Positions 42,450 through 52,089 of a stretch of 64,000 nucleotides of DNA are shown here, one piece after another. The DNA is from NCEH01 sp043195135. Lineage in GTDB: Bacteria > Pseudomonadota > Alphaproteobacteria > Rhizobiales > Xanthobacteraceae. Positions within the stretch are counted from its first letter, which is position 1; each line of letters begins with the position of its first letter. A program made the translations under genes and the position numbers. The notes beneath the pieces were generated by a model. That model had not been told where the DNA came from. It was given only the letters and a program-made list of their open reading frames with translations, and ran no database searches. The stretch lies in NCBI RefSeq assembly GCF_043195135.1, contig NZ_JBAFWP010000018.1; one strand, written 5' to 3'.

Positions 42450-43991
42450 ATGGACAGCCATGTGGTCGCCGACCAGAACGCGGTGTTCGCCTTCCTCGCC
42501 GATCCCTCGACCCATGGCGGCGCGCGGGTCTCGCGCATCGACACCCATGGGGCCGCCGTGTTCCTTGCGGGCGCCTTCGCCTATAAGGTGAAACGCGCGG
42601 TCGCCTTCCCCTATATGGATTTCTCGACCCTGGAGAAGCGCCGCGCGGCGTGCGAGCGCGAGCTGGAGGTGAACCGCGCCAATGCGCCGGACCTCTATCT
42701 CGGCGTCGTGCCCATCGTGCGCGCCGACGGCGGCCTTGCCCTGGGCGGCACGGGCGCTCCGGTGGACTATGCCGTGAAGATGCGCCGGTTCGACGAGGCC
42801 CGCACCCTCGACCGGCTGGAGAAGGATGCCTTTACCCCCGCCCTCCTCGCCGCGCTCGCCGGCGCGGTGCATGCGGCCCATGCCCGGGCGCCCGTGATGC
42901 CGACCGGGCCGGACGCTGCCGCGCCGCTCGCCCGCATCGTCGAGCAGAACGCCGCCGATTTCGCCGATACCCCGGAGCTGTTCGCCCTGGACGCCGCGCG
43001 CGCGCTGACGCAGGCCACCCGGGATGCGCTGGACCAAGTGGCGCCGCTGCTGCGGGCGCGCGCGGCGCAGGGATATGTGCGGCGCTGCCACGGCGATCTG
43101 CACCTGCGCAACATCGTCTTGCTGGATGGCGCGCCGGTGCTTTTCGACGCCATCGAATTCAACGACGACATCGCCGTGTGCGACGTGCTCTACGATCTCG
43201 CCTTCCTGCTGATGGACCTGTGGGAGCGCGGCCTTTGCGGCGCCGCGAACGCGGTGCTGAACCGCTATCTGTGGGCGGGACCGGCGGCGCATTATGCGGG
43301 ACTTGCGGCGCTGCCTTTGTTCCTCAGCCTGCGCGCCGCGATCCGCGCCAAGGTGCAGGCGGCGGGCCTCGCGCATCTGCCGGACGACCGGCAGGCGGCG
43401 GCGCGCGCAGAAATCGCCCATTATTTCGATGAGGCGCGCGCGTTCCTCGCCCCGGCGAAGCCGGCCCTGCTGGCCATCGGTGGACTGTCGGGCACGGGCA
43501 AGAGCACGCTCGCGGCGGCGCTCGCCCCCGACATCGGGCGGGCACCGGGCGCCGTGATCCTGCGCAGCGACATCGAGCGCAAGAGCATGGCGGGCGTGGG
43601 CGAAACCGAGACCCTGCCGACCCAGGCCTATACGCCGGAAACCACGCAGGCGGTGTACGCGCGCATCCGCGCGCGGGCGGGGCTGGCGCTCGCGGCCGGC
43701 CAGGCGGTGATCGCCGATGCCGTCCATGCCCGGCCGCCGGAGCGCGATGCCATCGAGGCCGTGGCGGCGGCGAGCGGCGCGCATTTTCTCGGACTATGGC
43801 TGGACGCGCCGATCGACACCCTCATCGCACGGGTCGAGCAGCGCCAGGGGGACGCGTCCGATGCCACGGCGGACGTTGTTCGCCGGCAGGCCGACTACGA
43901 CCTCGGCCCAATGTCCTGGCGCCGGCTCGCGGCGAACGGAGGGGCGCAGGCGGGCGCGCGCGCCCTGCTCAAGGCCGCCGGGTTCATCTGA
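42450..43991 (+). CDS. APH-like kinase fused to a P-loop (AAA) kinase domain
   Basis: A 513-residue two-domain protein. The N-terminal aminoglycoside-phosphotransferase-like half carries the Brenner-type motif CHGDLHLRN (His214-Asn221) and a downstream acidic DAIEFND. The C-terminal half starts with a Walker A (GLSGTGKS, residues 345-352) and resembles gluconate/zeta-toxin-type kinases (COG0645). Proteins with this fusion are widespread but uncharacterised. Despite the name, antibiotic resistance should not be assumed. It is divergent from the kdp operon and close to an exported-protein gene. Confidence 0.9.
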   Translation: MDSHVVADQNAVFAFLADPSTHGGARVSRIDTHGAAVFLAGAFAYKVKRAVAFPYMDFSTLEKRRAACERELEVNRANAPDLYLGVVPIVRADGGLALGGTGAPVDYAVKMRRFDEARTLDRLEKDAFTPALLAALAGAVHAAHARAPVMPTGPDAAAPLARIVEQNAADFADTPELFALDAARALTQATRDALDQVAPLLRARAAQGYVRRCHGDLHLRNIVLLDGAPVLFDAIEFNDDIAVCDVLYDLAFLLMDLWERGLCGAANAVLNRYLWAGPAAHYAGLAALPLFLSLRAAIRAKVQAAGLAHLPDDRQAAARAEIAHYFDEARAFLAPAKPALLAIGGLSGTGKSTLAAALAPDIGRAPGAVILRSDIERKSMAGVGETETLPTQAYTPETTQAVYARIRARAGLALAAGQAVIADAVHARPPERDAIEAVAAASGAHFLGLWLDAPIDTLIARVEQRQGDASDATADVVRRQADYDLGPMSWRRLAANGGAQAGARALLKAAGFI

Positions 43992-43996
43992 GCCGC

Positions 43997-44398
43997 TCAG
44001 CAATCCTTGCGGGTCGGCCCGACCACGGACGGATTGACGCCTTCCACCGTGGCGGGGTGATCCGTCGGCGATCCGGAGGTCGCGCCCGACTGCTGGGTGC
44101 CGATATAGGATCCGCCGGTGCCGCCCGACCAGCCGGTCGATCCCGCGCCACCCGGCGCGGTGCCGGAATTCTCGCCCTTCGCGGGCGGCGTCGCCGCAGC
44201 GGTGGCGTCGCAGCCTTTGTCGGCATTGAGGGGCGGCCCGGCCTTTTCCGCCGGCACCTGCGGGCTTCCCGGCGGGGGCGGGCTCACCACCGCCTGCGCG
44301 TGGGCCGCGCCCGGCATCGGCACGGCCATGCCGGCCCCGAGGGCGAGAGAGACAAGGAACGCGGCGAGCGATGTCGCCAACGCAGGGGAACGGATCAC
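43997..44398 (-). CDS. exported Gly/Pro-rich hypothetical protein
   Basis: A 133-residue protein with a GTG start and a Sec signal peptide (LATSLAAFLVSLALGAGMAV, cleavage near AHAQA). The mature part is proline- then glycine-rich with GSTGWSGGTGGSYIGT and a Cys at the very C-terminus (GPTRKDC). Similar small exported proteins with a GGTGGS core are, as I recall, common in Hyphomicrobiales and of unknown role. It is convergent with the APH-kinase fusion. Confidence 0.7.
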   Translation of the reverse strand: MIRSPALATSLAAFLVSLALGAGMAVPMPGAAHAQAVVSPPPPGSPQVPAEKAGPPLNADKGCDATAAATPPAKGENSGTAPGGAGSTGWSGGTGGSYIGTQQSGATSGSPTDHPATVEGVNPSVVGPTRKDC

Positions 44399-44543
44399 GG
44401 GGGCGCCCTCCGGACTGTGTGTTTTCACACCTGTCAACGCCCGATGGGGGTTCCGCGTTCCCTTCCGTCGCCTCCGGCATTCCGGGAGCCGGGCCCGTCC
44501 TCCACCGTCTGGCGCGGGCGCGGGGGCGGTCGGCGCGGGAGGA

Positions 44544-45593
44544 TCAGGCCTCCACGCGCACCTTCGCCTCCCCCGCCTCCACCCGGCCGATACGGCGAGC
44601 GGCGGGATAGCCGGCGGCGAGGATCTCACCCAGCACGCGGTCCGCCTCCTCCTGCGCCACCGAGACCAGCAGGCCGCCGGAGGTCTGCGGATCGGTGAGC
44701 AGATGGCGCTGCCAATCCTCGATGCCGGGCGGCAGTTCGATGCCCTCACCATAGCTCGCCCAGTTGCGATGGGAGGCGCCGGTGACGAACCCTTGCCGGA
44801 CCAGAGCCTCGGCATGGGAGAGCACCGGCAGGGCGCGCCCTTCGATGCGCAGCCGCACGCCGGAGCCGCGCGCCATTTCCAGCCCATGGCCCAGCAGGCC
44901 GAAGCCGGTGACATCGGTGACCCCGTGCACCGCCTCGTCCCGCGCCAGCGTGGCGCCGACCTTGTTGAGCAAGGTGGTGGAAGCGATCATCTCCTCATAG
45001 GCGTCGGGGGACAGCGCCTCCTTCTTGAAGGCGGCGGAATAGATGCCGATGCCCAGCGCCTTGGTGAGGATCAACGCATCGCCGGGCTTGGCGTCGCTGT
45101 TGCGGCGGATCTGGTTCTTGCGCACCGTGCCGATGACGGCGAGGCCGTAGATCGGCTCGACCGTGTCGATGGAATGGCCGCCGGCCACCGGAATGCCCGC
45201 CGCCGCGCACACCGCCGCGCCGCCCTGGAGGATGTCGCGGACGATCTGCGTCTCCACCTTGCCGAGCGGCATGCCGAGGATCGCCAGCGCCATGATGGGC
45301 GTGCCGCCCATGGCATAGACGTCCGAAATCGCATTAGTGGCGGCGATGCGGCCGAAATGGTCGGGATTGTCCACCACCGGCATGAAGAAGTCGGTGGTCG
45401 CGACGATGCAGGTCTCGCCGTCCAAGTCCCACACCGCCGCATCGTCCCCGGTTTCCGTGCCCACCAGCAGTTTCGCGAACGGCTGCGCCATGGGCTGGCC
45501 GCCCAGCAGTTCCTGGAGCACGGAGGGGGCAAGCTTGCAGCCGCAGCCGCCGCCATGGGCAAGGCTGGTGAGGCGGAAGGCGGTGTCACTCAT
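44544..45593 (-). CDS. selD: selenide, water dikinase (selenophosphate synthetase)
   Basis: SelD makes selenophosphate from selenide and ATP, the selenium donor for SelA. The 349-residue protein has the active-site loop AHGGGCGCKLAP with Cys17 and Lys20 matching E. coli SelD; it uses Cys and not Sec. TTDFFMPVVDNPDHFGRIAATNAISDVYAMGG (the metal-binding AIR-synthase-like region) and DVTGFGLLGHGLEM are also present. It lies 13 kb from selA/selB within the same selenium-formate region. Confidence 0.98.
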   Translation of the reverse strand: MSDTAFRLTSLAHGGGCGCKLAPSVLQELLGGQPMAQPFAKLLVGTETGDDAAVWDLDGETCIVATTDFFMPVVDNPDHFGRIAATNAISDVYAMGGTPIMALAILGMPLGKVETQIVRDILQGGAAVCAAAGIPVAGGHSIDTVEPIYGLAVIGTVRKNQIRRNSDAKPGDALILTKALGIGIYSAAFKKEALSPDAYEEMIASTTLLNKVGATLARDEAVHGVTDVTGFGLLGHGLEMARGSGVRLRIEGRALPVLSHAEALVRQGFVTGASHRNWASYGEGIELPPGIEDWQRHLLTDPQTSGGLLVSVAQEEADRVLGEILAAGYPAARRIGRVEAGEAKVRVEA

Positions 45594-45703
45594 GCGAAGC
45601 TCTTTCCACAGTCAGATGGGTGTTCTCCCGCGGGCGCAGGAAGGCGCGGGAGACGCCGCACGACACGGCCGGGCGAGGCGGCCGCGATTTGCGGGGCGTG
45701 GAT

Positions 45704-45722
45704 CCCCGGGACGCGCCCGGGG
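45704..45722. repeat. hairpin between selD and the transglutaminase gene
   Basis: CCCCGGG and CCCGGGG flank a 5-nt loop (ACGCG). A second, shorter inverted repeat (CGTGCC / GGCACG) lies at 45742-45758. Both are in the 172-bp gap between two same-strand genes. They lack a proper T-run on the minus strand, so they may be intergenic repeat remnants or processing sites, not terminators. Confidence 0.5.
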
Positions 45723-45765
45723 ACGACGGCTGCTTTTTCCGCGTGCCGGAAAGGCACGGCAAGGC

Positions 45766-46878
45766 TCACACCGAAATCTCGGTGGCGCGGATGGAATAGC
45801 GGAAGGTGTCCGGGTCGAGGCAATCCAGCCGCCCGGCCACGGTCTCCGCCTGCGGATACATGAGGAAGCCCACCTTCGGCCCCTTGGAGCCGGGCAGCGC
45901 CACGTCATGGGCGATATTATAGGCCATCCAATTGCCTTCCCAGGCACCGAACAGGGTCTTGCGGGCATCCACGACCTTGGAATCGTCGATGCTCAGCTTT
46001 CCCGGCGGCTCTTCCAGCACGACCTTGCGCACGTCGGCGGGGTCCATGGGCACCCAGCCATAGCCGGTGAGGAACACTTCCGAGCGGCAATGCTGGGCCT
46101 TGGTCACCACTTCGGAATTCGCGCCCAGGCTCTTGTAGCCGAATTTGGAGGGCGCCACGCGCAGGCCGTAGACATCGCGGGCGGGAATGCCGGCGGCGCG
46201 CACCAGGCCGACGAACAGGGCATTCAAATCGGCGCACTTGCCGCCGAGATCGCCGCTCTTCAGCAAGGCCGCGATATCGCCGACCCCGCAGCCGCGTGTC
46301 GCGGGATTGCGATAGGTGTTTTCCACGATCCATTCGTAGATGGCGCGCACCTTCGTGATCTCGTCCTTGGCGCCGGACGTGATCTTGTCGGACGTCTGCT
46401 TGACGATGCCGTCGGTGGGGATGAGGTCGGTGGCCGCGAGGAAGGTGACGCGCTCCTTTTCCCCGAGCGGTGCCGCGCTGCCGGGCTTGGAGAGGTCCAC
46501 GGCGCGGTCGCGGGTCGCGATCTTGCTGGTGATCTCGACCGAGGGCGCCGGCTCGCTCGCCGCCCATTCCAGCGCCAGCATCTGGGCGCCGAACTGGGGA
46601 TCGCCCACCACCTGGGCGCTGGCGGCATTGGTGGCCCAGGTGCTGCCGCCGGGACGGAACCATTGGTCCTCGGAGAAGGCCGGCAGCGGCACCCAGGCGC
46701 GCACCGGGCCGTCGCTCTTGCCGTCCGGCTTCGACACATCGAGGCGCGTCACCACCTGGAAATTGCGCCACGCCCCCGGCTGGGGCGCAAAGGCATTCTG
46801 CGCCCAGGCCCCCCGCGGCAGCAGGGCAGCGGCGGAGAAGGCCGCACCGGAAACCACAAAGTCGCGACGTGTAATCAT
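45766..46878 (-). CDS. Tat-exported transglutaminase-like protein
   Basis: A 370-residue protein with a twin-arginine leader (MITRRDFVVSGAAFSAAALL, cleavage near AWAQ). A transglutaminase core is present with the triad candidates Cys in GGKCADLNALFVGLVRAAG, His in QHCRSEVFL and Asp in WVPMDPADV. Unlike the cytoplasmic one at 13.1 kb, the triad looks intact. It probably acts as a periplasmic peptidase or amidase. It overlaps the TlpA gene by 4 bp, so the two are translated together. The substrate is unknown. Confidence 0.85.
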   Translation of the reverse strand: MITRRDFVVSGAAFSAAALLPRGAWAQNAFAPQPGAWRNFQVVTRLDVSKPDGKSDGPVRAWVPLPAFSEDQWFRPGGSTWATNAASAQVVGDPQFGAQMLALEWAASEPAPSVEITSKIATRDRAVDLSKPGSAAPLGEKERVTFLAATDLIPTDGIVKQTSDKITSGAKDEITKVRAIYEWIVENTYRNPATRGCGVGDIAALLKSGDLGGKCADLNALFVGLVRAAGIPARDVYGLRVAPSKFGYKSLGANSEVVTKAQHCRSEVFLTGYGWVPMDPADVRKVVLEEPPGKLSIDDSKVVDARKTLFGAWEGNWMAYNIAHDVALPGSKGPKVGFLMYPQAETVAGRLDCLDPDTFRYSIRATEISV

Positions 46879-47570
46879 TGGGTGGGTCCTCCCGAAGGGG
46901 TGTTGACGGAATCTTGGGGCGGCGGGGCGGCGAGGAGCGGGGCGGCGGGCGCGAGCAGCTCGGCGAGGGTCAGGTCGGTCTCGGCGCAGTCCCAGTCCAC
47001 CGGGCCCTGCGCCTGCGCGCGCACGCGCCCGTCCGGCCCCACCAGAATGCTGGCGGGCAGCACGCTGACATCGAATGCCCGCGCGGCCAGCCGCTCGCGA
47101 TCCATCAGGATGGGGAAGGCGACCGGCGTGGTCTCGACGAACCGGCGCACGCGGGCATCCACCTCCCCCACGTCCACGGCGAGCAGGGTCAGCGGCCGGC
47201 CGGCGAAGCGCCCCGCGAGGCGGTTGAGGGCGGGCAATTCCTCCCGGCAGGGCTCGCACCAGGTGGCGAAGAAATGCACCAGCACTCCGTGTCCGCGAAA
47301 GCTCGTACGGTCGACGATCTCGACCGGAGCGCCCACCGGCACCAGCCGCTCCAGCGCCAAGGGCGGCGCCATCGCGAGGGCGGAGGGGGGCGAAGACGCA
47401 GCGTCCAGACGCTCCAGGCGCCCGCCCGGCGCCTCCGCCGTCGCGGGGCCGGCCGGAAACAGGGCGCACGCGAAAAGCGCGCAGGCCGTCATTGCCCGCA
47501 AATCGAGCAGACGCGCCCGACGCCAAGGCGCGCGCCGCGCCGGACTGCCGCCGCGCCCGCCTGCGCTCAT
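46875..47570 (-). CDS. TlpA/ResA-like periplasmic thiol-disulfide protein
   Basis: A thioredoxin-fold protein of about 231 residues with an N-terminal basic and hydrophobic export segment (MTACALFACALFPAGPATA) and the active site FFATWCEPCREELPALN. The following sequence VPVGAPVEIVDRTSFRGHGV-like and VLPASILVGPDGRV (cis-Pro loop) are typical. The start is uncertain: ATGs at 47588, 47570 and 47492 are in frame, and the first two are copies in an 18-bp duplication. It may keep the cysteine of its transglutaminase partner reduced. Confidence 0.82.
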   Translation of the reverse strand: MSAGGRGGSPARRAPWRRARLLDLRAMTACALFACALFPAGPATAEAPGGRLERLDAASSPPSALAMAPPLALERLVPVGAPVEIVDRTSFRGHGVLVHFFATWCEPCREELPALNRLAGRFAGRPLTLLAVDVGEVDARVRRFVETTPVAFPILMDRERLAARAFDVSVLPASILVGPDGRVRAQAQGPVDWDCAETDLTLAELLAPAAPLLAAPPPQDSVNTPSGGPTQ

Positions 47571-48047
47571 GCCTTGGAATGCGCTCATGCCTTGGGAAAA
47601 GAAGGAGAACCGGGCCGGACGCGCAACATCGCCCATGCCACCGCGCGGGTGGCAACTCGCAGCATCCAGAATATCGCCCCGACCCGCGGGAGCCGCCGTG
47701 AGGTTCACGACGGGATGGTGCGCCCGCCCCCTCGGCCGGTCAATCTGCCCGCAATCAATATTTCGTGGTTCAAACGACGAGGCACCGCCGAACGGCGCGT
47801 TTATCTTCGCATTTGCAGCAAAAATCTGGTTTTCATTTCGCTGACGCAGCGTCGCCTTGCAAGTCATGATGCGTAAAAAGCGAACAACCTCGTCTCATTT
47901 TCTTGCGACACGCGCATTTGTGCTCGCGAAGTTTGACATGGTTCCAATTCCAAAATACCGTTCTGAGGAGCCGGAATCCCGGACAAGGGTGATTTTTCCC
48001 CTTTTTGATTGTCCCCCGTTGGGGGCACTTATCGGAGGTTATCTTCG
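47571..48047. other. 477-bp divergent control region between tlpA-like gene and fdoG
   Basis: No gene is supported here. It contains an inverted repeat TGCCACC-GCGCG-GGTGGCA at 47636-47654 and an AT-rich stretch from about 47755 to 47970. A plausible sigma70-type promoter facing fdoG has TTGACA at 47933-47938 and TACCGT at 47956-47961 (17-bp spacer). The fdoG ribosome site GGAGG is at 48035-48039. Confidence 0.5.
47933..47961 (+). promoter_or_regulatory. candidate sigma70 promoter of the formate dehydrogenase operon
   Basis: A perfect -35 box TTGACA is followed after 17 bp by TACCGT, a weak -10 box. It is the only good -35 match in the AT-rich part of the control region and would start transcription about 80 bases before the fdoG ATG. 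The call rests on pattern only. Confidence 0.45.
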
Positions 48048-51000
48048 ATGAACATGGAGCTCTCGCGGCGCCAGTTCTTGAAAACGGCGGGTGCGGGAAT
48101 CGCGGGCACGTCTCTTGGAGCCTTCGGCTTCGGAGGCATAGAACAGGCCTATGCGGATTCCATCCGTCCCTTCCGCCTTTTCAATACGACTGAGACGCGC
48201 AACACCTGCACCTATTGCTCGGTGGCCTGCGGCATCTTGATCTATTCCAAGGGCGATCTGAAAAAGGGCGAAAAAGCCGAAATCACCCATATCGAGGGCG
48301 ACGTCGACCACCCCACCAATCGCGGCACCCTGTGCCCGAAGGGCGCGGCCCTCCTCGACATCGTGCATTCGAAGACCCGCCTGACCGCGCCCATGCTGCG
48401 CAAGCCCGGCTCCGACAAGTTCGAGCAGGTCAGCTGGGACGTGGCGCTGGACAAGATCGCGCGGGTCCTGAAGGACGACCGCGACAAGAACTTCATCGCC
48501 AAGAACAATGACGGCGTGACGGTGAACCGCTGGGTCACCACCGGCTTCCTCGCCGCCTCCGCCACCACGAACGAAACCGCCTGGTGCACGTACAAGGTCG
48601 CACGCAGCGCCGGCATGCTGGTGTTCGACAACCAAGCGCGGGTTTGACACGGCCCCACGGTGTCCAGTTTGGGCCCAACTTTTGGCCGTGGCGCGATGAC
48701 CAACTCGTGGACCGACATTCGGAACACGGACCTGGTCGTCATCATGGGCGGCAATGCCGCCGAGGCGCATCCGTGCGGATTCAAATGGGTTACGGAGGCG
48801 AAAGCCACCCGTGGCGCGAAGCTTGTCGTCGTCGATCCGCGCTATACGCGGTCCGCGGCGGTGGCGGATTATTACGCGCCGATCCGCCAGGGCAGCGACA
48901 TCGCCTTCCTGCTCGGCGTCATCAACTATTGCATCCAGAACAACAAGGTGCAGTGGGAATATGTGAAGGCCTTCACCAACGCGACCTATGTCGTGAAGGA
49001 CGGCTTCGAGTATAAGGACGGCCTGTTCACCGGCTATGACGAGACCAAGCGGGACTACAACCGCGCGACCTGGGACTATCAGATCGGCGCCGACGGCTAT
49101 GCCGTGGTGGACGACACGCTGGAAAATCCCCGGTGCGTGTGGAACCTGCTGAAGGCCCACGTCGCCCAGTACACGCCGGAAATGGTCGAGCGCATCACCG
49201 GCACGCCCAAGGACAAGTTCCTGAAGGTGGCGCAGATGATCGGCGAATGCTCCTCGCCGACCAAGACCATGACCTCCATGTACGCGCTCGGCTGGACGCA
49301 GCACTCCAAGGGCTCGCAGAACATCCGCACCATGGCGATGCTCCAGCTCATCCTGGGGAACATCGGCGTGCGCGGCGGCGGCATGAATGCGCTGCGCGGG
49401 CATTCCAACATCCAAGGTCTGACGGATGTCGGGCTCATGTCGAACATGATCCCCGGCTATCTGACCCTGCCCACGGAGAAGGAACCCGACTTCGCCACCT
49501 ATATGTCGACCCGCGGGTTCAAGCCGCTGCGGCCGAACCAGATGAGCTATTGGCAGAACTACAAGAAGTTCATGGTGAGCTTCCTGAAGTCCATGTGGGG
49601 TCCGGCGGCGACGGCGGACAACAACTACGCCTTCGACTGGCTGCCCAAGCTCGACGTGCCGGCCTACGACATCCTGCGGGCTTTCGAGCTGATGAAGCAG
49701 GGCAAGATGAACGCCTATATCTGCCAGGGCTTCAACCCGATGCAGGCGTTCCCGAACCGGGCCAAGCTGTCCGAAGCGCTCGCCAAGCTCAAGCTGCTGG
49801 TGGTCATGGACCCCCTTCAGACCGAGACCGCGCGCTTCTGGGAAAACCACGGCGTCTACAACCCGGCCGACACCGCCAACATCCAGACCGAAGTGATCCA
49901 GCTGCCCACCACCTGCTTCGCGGAGGATGAGGGCTCGCTGGTGAATTCCGGGCGCTGGCTCCAGTGGCACTGGGCCGCCGGCACGCCTCCGGGCGAATCC
50001 AAGCCGGACACCTGGATCATGTCGCAGATCTATCTGCGCATGAAGAAGCTGTACGAGAAGGAAGGGGGCGCGTTCCCCGACCCGATCCTCAACCTGACCT
50101 GGAACTACAAGGACCCCAACGAGCCGACCCCCGAGGAGCTCACCAAGGAGCTCAACGGCTATGTCGTCTCCGACGTGGCGGACCCGAACGATCCGACCAA
50201 GAAATTGCTGGAGGCTGGAAAGCAGCTGCCGGGCTTCGCGGCCTACCGCGACGACGGCACCACCGCAGGCGCGTGCTGGATCTATTCCGGCTCGTTCACC
50301 GAGGCCGGCAACATGATGGCCCGGCGGGACAATTCCGACCCCGACGACACCGGCGCCTATCTGAAATGGTCGTTCGCCTGGCCCGCCAACCGGCGCATCC
50401 TCTACAATCGCGCCTCCGCCGACATCAATGGCAAGCCGTGGGATCCCTCGCGCAAGCTGCTGGAGTGGGATGGAAGCAAGTGGACCGGATACGACGTGCC
50501 GGACATCGCGCCCACCGCGAAGCCGCAGGACGTCGGCCCGTTCATCATGAACCCGGAGGGCGTGTCCCGCCTGTTCGCCCGGGGCATGATGCGCGAGGGT
50601 CCGTTCCCGGTGCATTACGAGCCGTTCGAGAGCCCGATCGCCAATGTGATCGCCCCCAAGATCCGGGGCAATCCGGTGGCGCGCGTGTTCAAGGACGACT
50701 TCGCCCAGTTCGCGGAAGTCGGCTCGCCGGACTTCCCCTATGCGGCGACCTCCTATCGCCTCACGGAGCATTTCCACTACTGGACCAAGAACAACCATGT
50801 GAATTCGGTGCTTCAGCCGGAATTCTTCGTGGAGATCTCGGAACAGCTGGCCAAGGAAAAGGGCATTTCCAACGCCGGATGGGTGCGGGTGTGGTCGAAG
50901 CGCGGCTCGGTGTTCGCCAAGGCCTATGTGACGAAGCGCATCCAGCCGCTGGTCTGCGACGGCAAGACGGTGCACATCGTCGGCATCCCGATCCATTGGG

Positions 51001-51134
51001 GCTTCGTCGGCGCCGCCAAGAAGGGCTTCCCAGCCAACGTGCTGACGCCGTTCGTGGGCGACGCCAATATCGAGACGCCCGAGTTCAAGGCGTTCTGCGT
51101 CAACATCGAGCCCTCGACCGGGCCGGTGGCGTGA
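48048..51134 (+). CDS. fdoG: selenocysteine-containing formate dehydrogenase (N/O type) major subunit
   Basis: One gene of 1028 residues interrupted by an in-frame UGA (48645-48647) that must be read as selenocysteine at residue 200; E. coli FdnG has Sec196 and 1015 residues. The start at 48048 has a GGAGG site and a Tat leader (SRRQFLKTAGAGIAGTSLGA), so it is exported to the periplasm. The [4Fe-4S] cysteines are Cys54, Cys57, Cys61 and Cys96. The Sec context NQARV-Sec-HGPT and the following GRGAMTNSW are diagnostic, and molybdo/tungsto-bis-MGD binding segments follow. It oxidises formate to CO2 and passes electrons to FdoH/FdoI. Annotation that treats the UGA as stop would split it in two. 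Confidence 0.97.
48645..48690 (+). promoter_or_regulatory. bacterial SECIS element of fdoG with the Sec UGA codon
   Basis: Directly after the UGA, CACGGCC (48648-48654) is perfectly complementary to GGCCGTG (48684-48690). An inner stem GTCC/GGGC (48662-48665 with 48671-48674) closes a 5-nt loop AGTTT that contains the GU expected for SelB recognition. The layout and spacing match the E. coli fdnG/fdhF SECIS hairpins. Confidence 0.93.
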
Positions 51135-51147
51135 GGGAGGTGAGATA

Positions 51148-52089
51148 ATGTTTCCCCCAGCCCCAAATCCCCCGGTTGCCCCCGTTGCCCCGAAATACGG
51201 GCAGCAGGATCTGATCCGTCGGTCGGCGTCCACCATAACGCCGCCCGCCCAGCGCCAGACCGAAGTGGCCAAGCTCATCGACGTGTCGAAGTGCATCGGC
51301 TGCAAGGCCTGCCAGGCGGCGTGCCTGGAATGGAACAATCTCCATGAGGAGATCGGGACGTTCAACGGCACCTATACCAACCCGCCGGACCTGACGCCGA
51401 ACACCTTCACGCTGATGCGCTTCACGGAATGGACCAATCCGGAAACGCAGAACCTGGAATGGCTGATCCGCAAGGACGGCTGCATGCATTGCGAGGATCC
51501 GGGCTGCCTCAAGGCCTGCCCGGCACCCGGCGCGATCGTGCAATATTCCAACGGCATCGTGGATTTCGACCACGATAAGTGCATCGGCTGCGGCTATTGC
51601 GTGAAGGGCTGCCCCTTCAACATTCCCCGCATCTCGCAAGTGGACCACAAGGCCTACAAATGCACCTTGTGCTCGGACCGCGTGGCGGTGGGCCAATGGC
51701 CCGCCTGCGCGAAGGCCTGCCCCACCCAGGCGATCGCCTTCGGCACCAAGGACGACATGAAGACGTGGGCCGACGGGCGCATCAAGGATCTGAAGTCGCG
51801 CGGCTATGCCAATGCGGGCCTTTATGATCCGCCGGGCGTCGGCGGCACCCACGTCATGTATGTGCTGCAACACGCCGACCAGCCGGAAATTTACGCCGGC
51901 CTGCCCAAGAACCCGACCATCAGCCCGGTGGTCGAGATCTGGAAGGGCATGACGAAGTACGTCGGCTTCGCCGCCATCGGCCTCGCCGCCGTTGCGGGCG
52001 TGCTTCACCATCTCGTCGCCGGCCCCAACAAGGTCAGCAACGAGGACGAGGAGAACGCCGAGAAACTCACCGGGAGTGACCCGCGATGA
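51148..52089 (+). CDS. fdoH: formate dehydrogenase iron-sulfur (beta) subunit
   Basis: A 313-residue four-cluster ferredoxin-like subunit. Cysteine groups include CIGCKACQAACLEWN, CMHCEDPGCLKACP, CIGCGYCVKGCPF and CTLCSDRVAVGQWPACAKACP. One C-terminal membrane helix (YVGFAAIGLAAVAGVLHHLVAG) anchors it, as in FdnH. It carries electrons from the Mo-selenocysteine subunit to the cytochrome b subunit. A GGAGG site precedes the ATG, 13 bp after fdoG; the stop overlaps fdoI. Confidence 0.97.
   Translation: MFPPAPNPPVAPVAPKYGQQDLIRRSASTITPPAQRQTEVAKLIDVSKCIGCKACQAACLEWNNLHEEIGTFNGTYTNPPDLTPNTFTLMRFTEWTNPETQNLEWLIRKDGCMHCEDPGCLKACPAPGAIVQYSNGIVDFDHDKCIGCGYCVKGCPFNIPRISQVDHKAYKCTLCSDRVAVGQWPACAKACPTQAIAFGTKDDMKTWADGRIKDLKSRGYANAGLYDPPGVGGTHVMYVLQHADQPEIYAGLPKNPTISPVVEIWKGMTKYVGFAAIGLAAVAGVLHHLVAGPNKVSNEDEENAEKLTGSDPR

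Noticed and set aside
42450..43991. Aminoglycoside resistance gene
   Set aside because: The APH-like domain is fused to an unrelated kinase domain in a widespread uncharacterised family; the fold alone does not indicate resistance.
48660..51134. Separate formate dehydrogenase gene starting after the UGA
   Set aside because: It begins in the middle of the Mo-cofactor domain without a ribosome site, and the upstream half with Tat leader and FeS cysteines is in the same frame. Sec read-through explains both.
48039..51371. 1110-codon minus-strand open frame opposite fdoG
   Set aside because: Shadow of fdoG/fdoH. Composition is typical of antisense translation and there is no plausible family.
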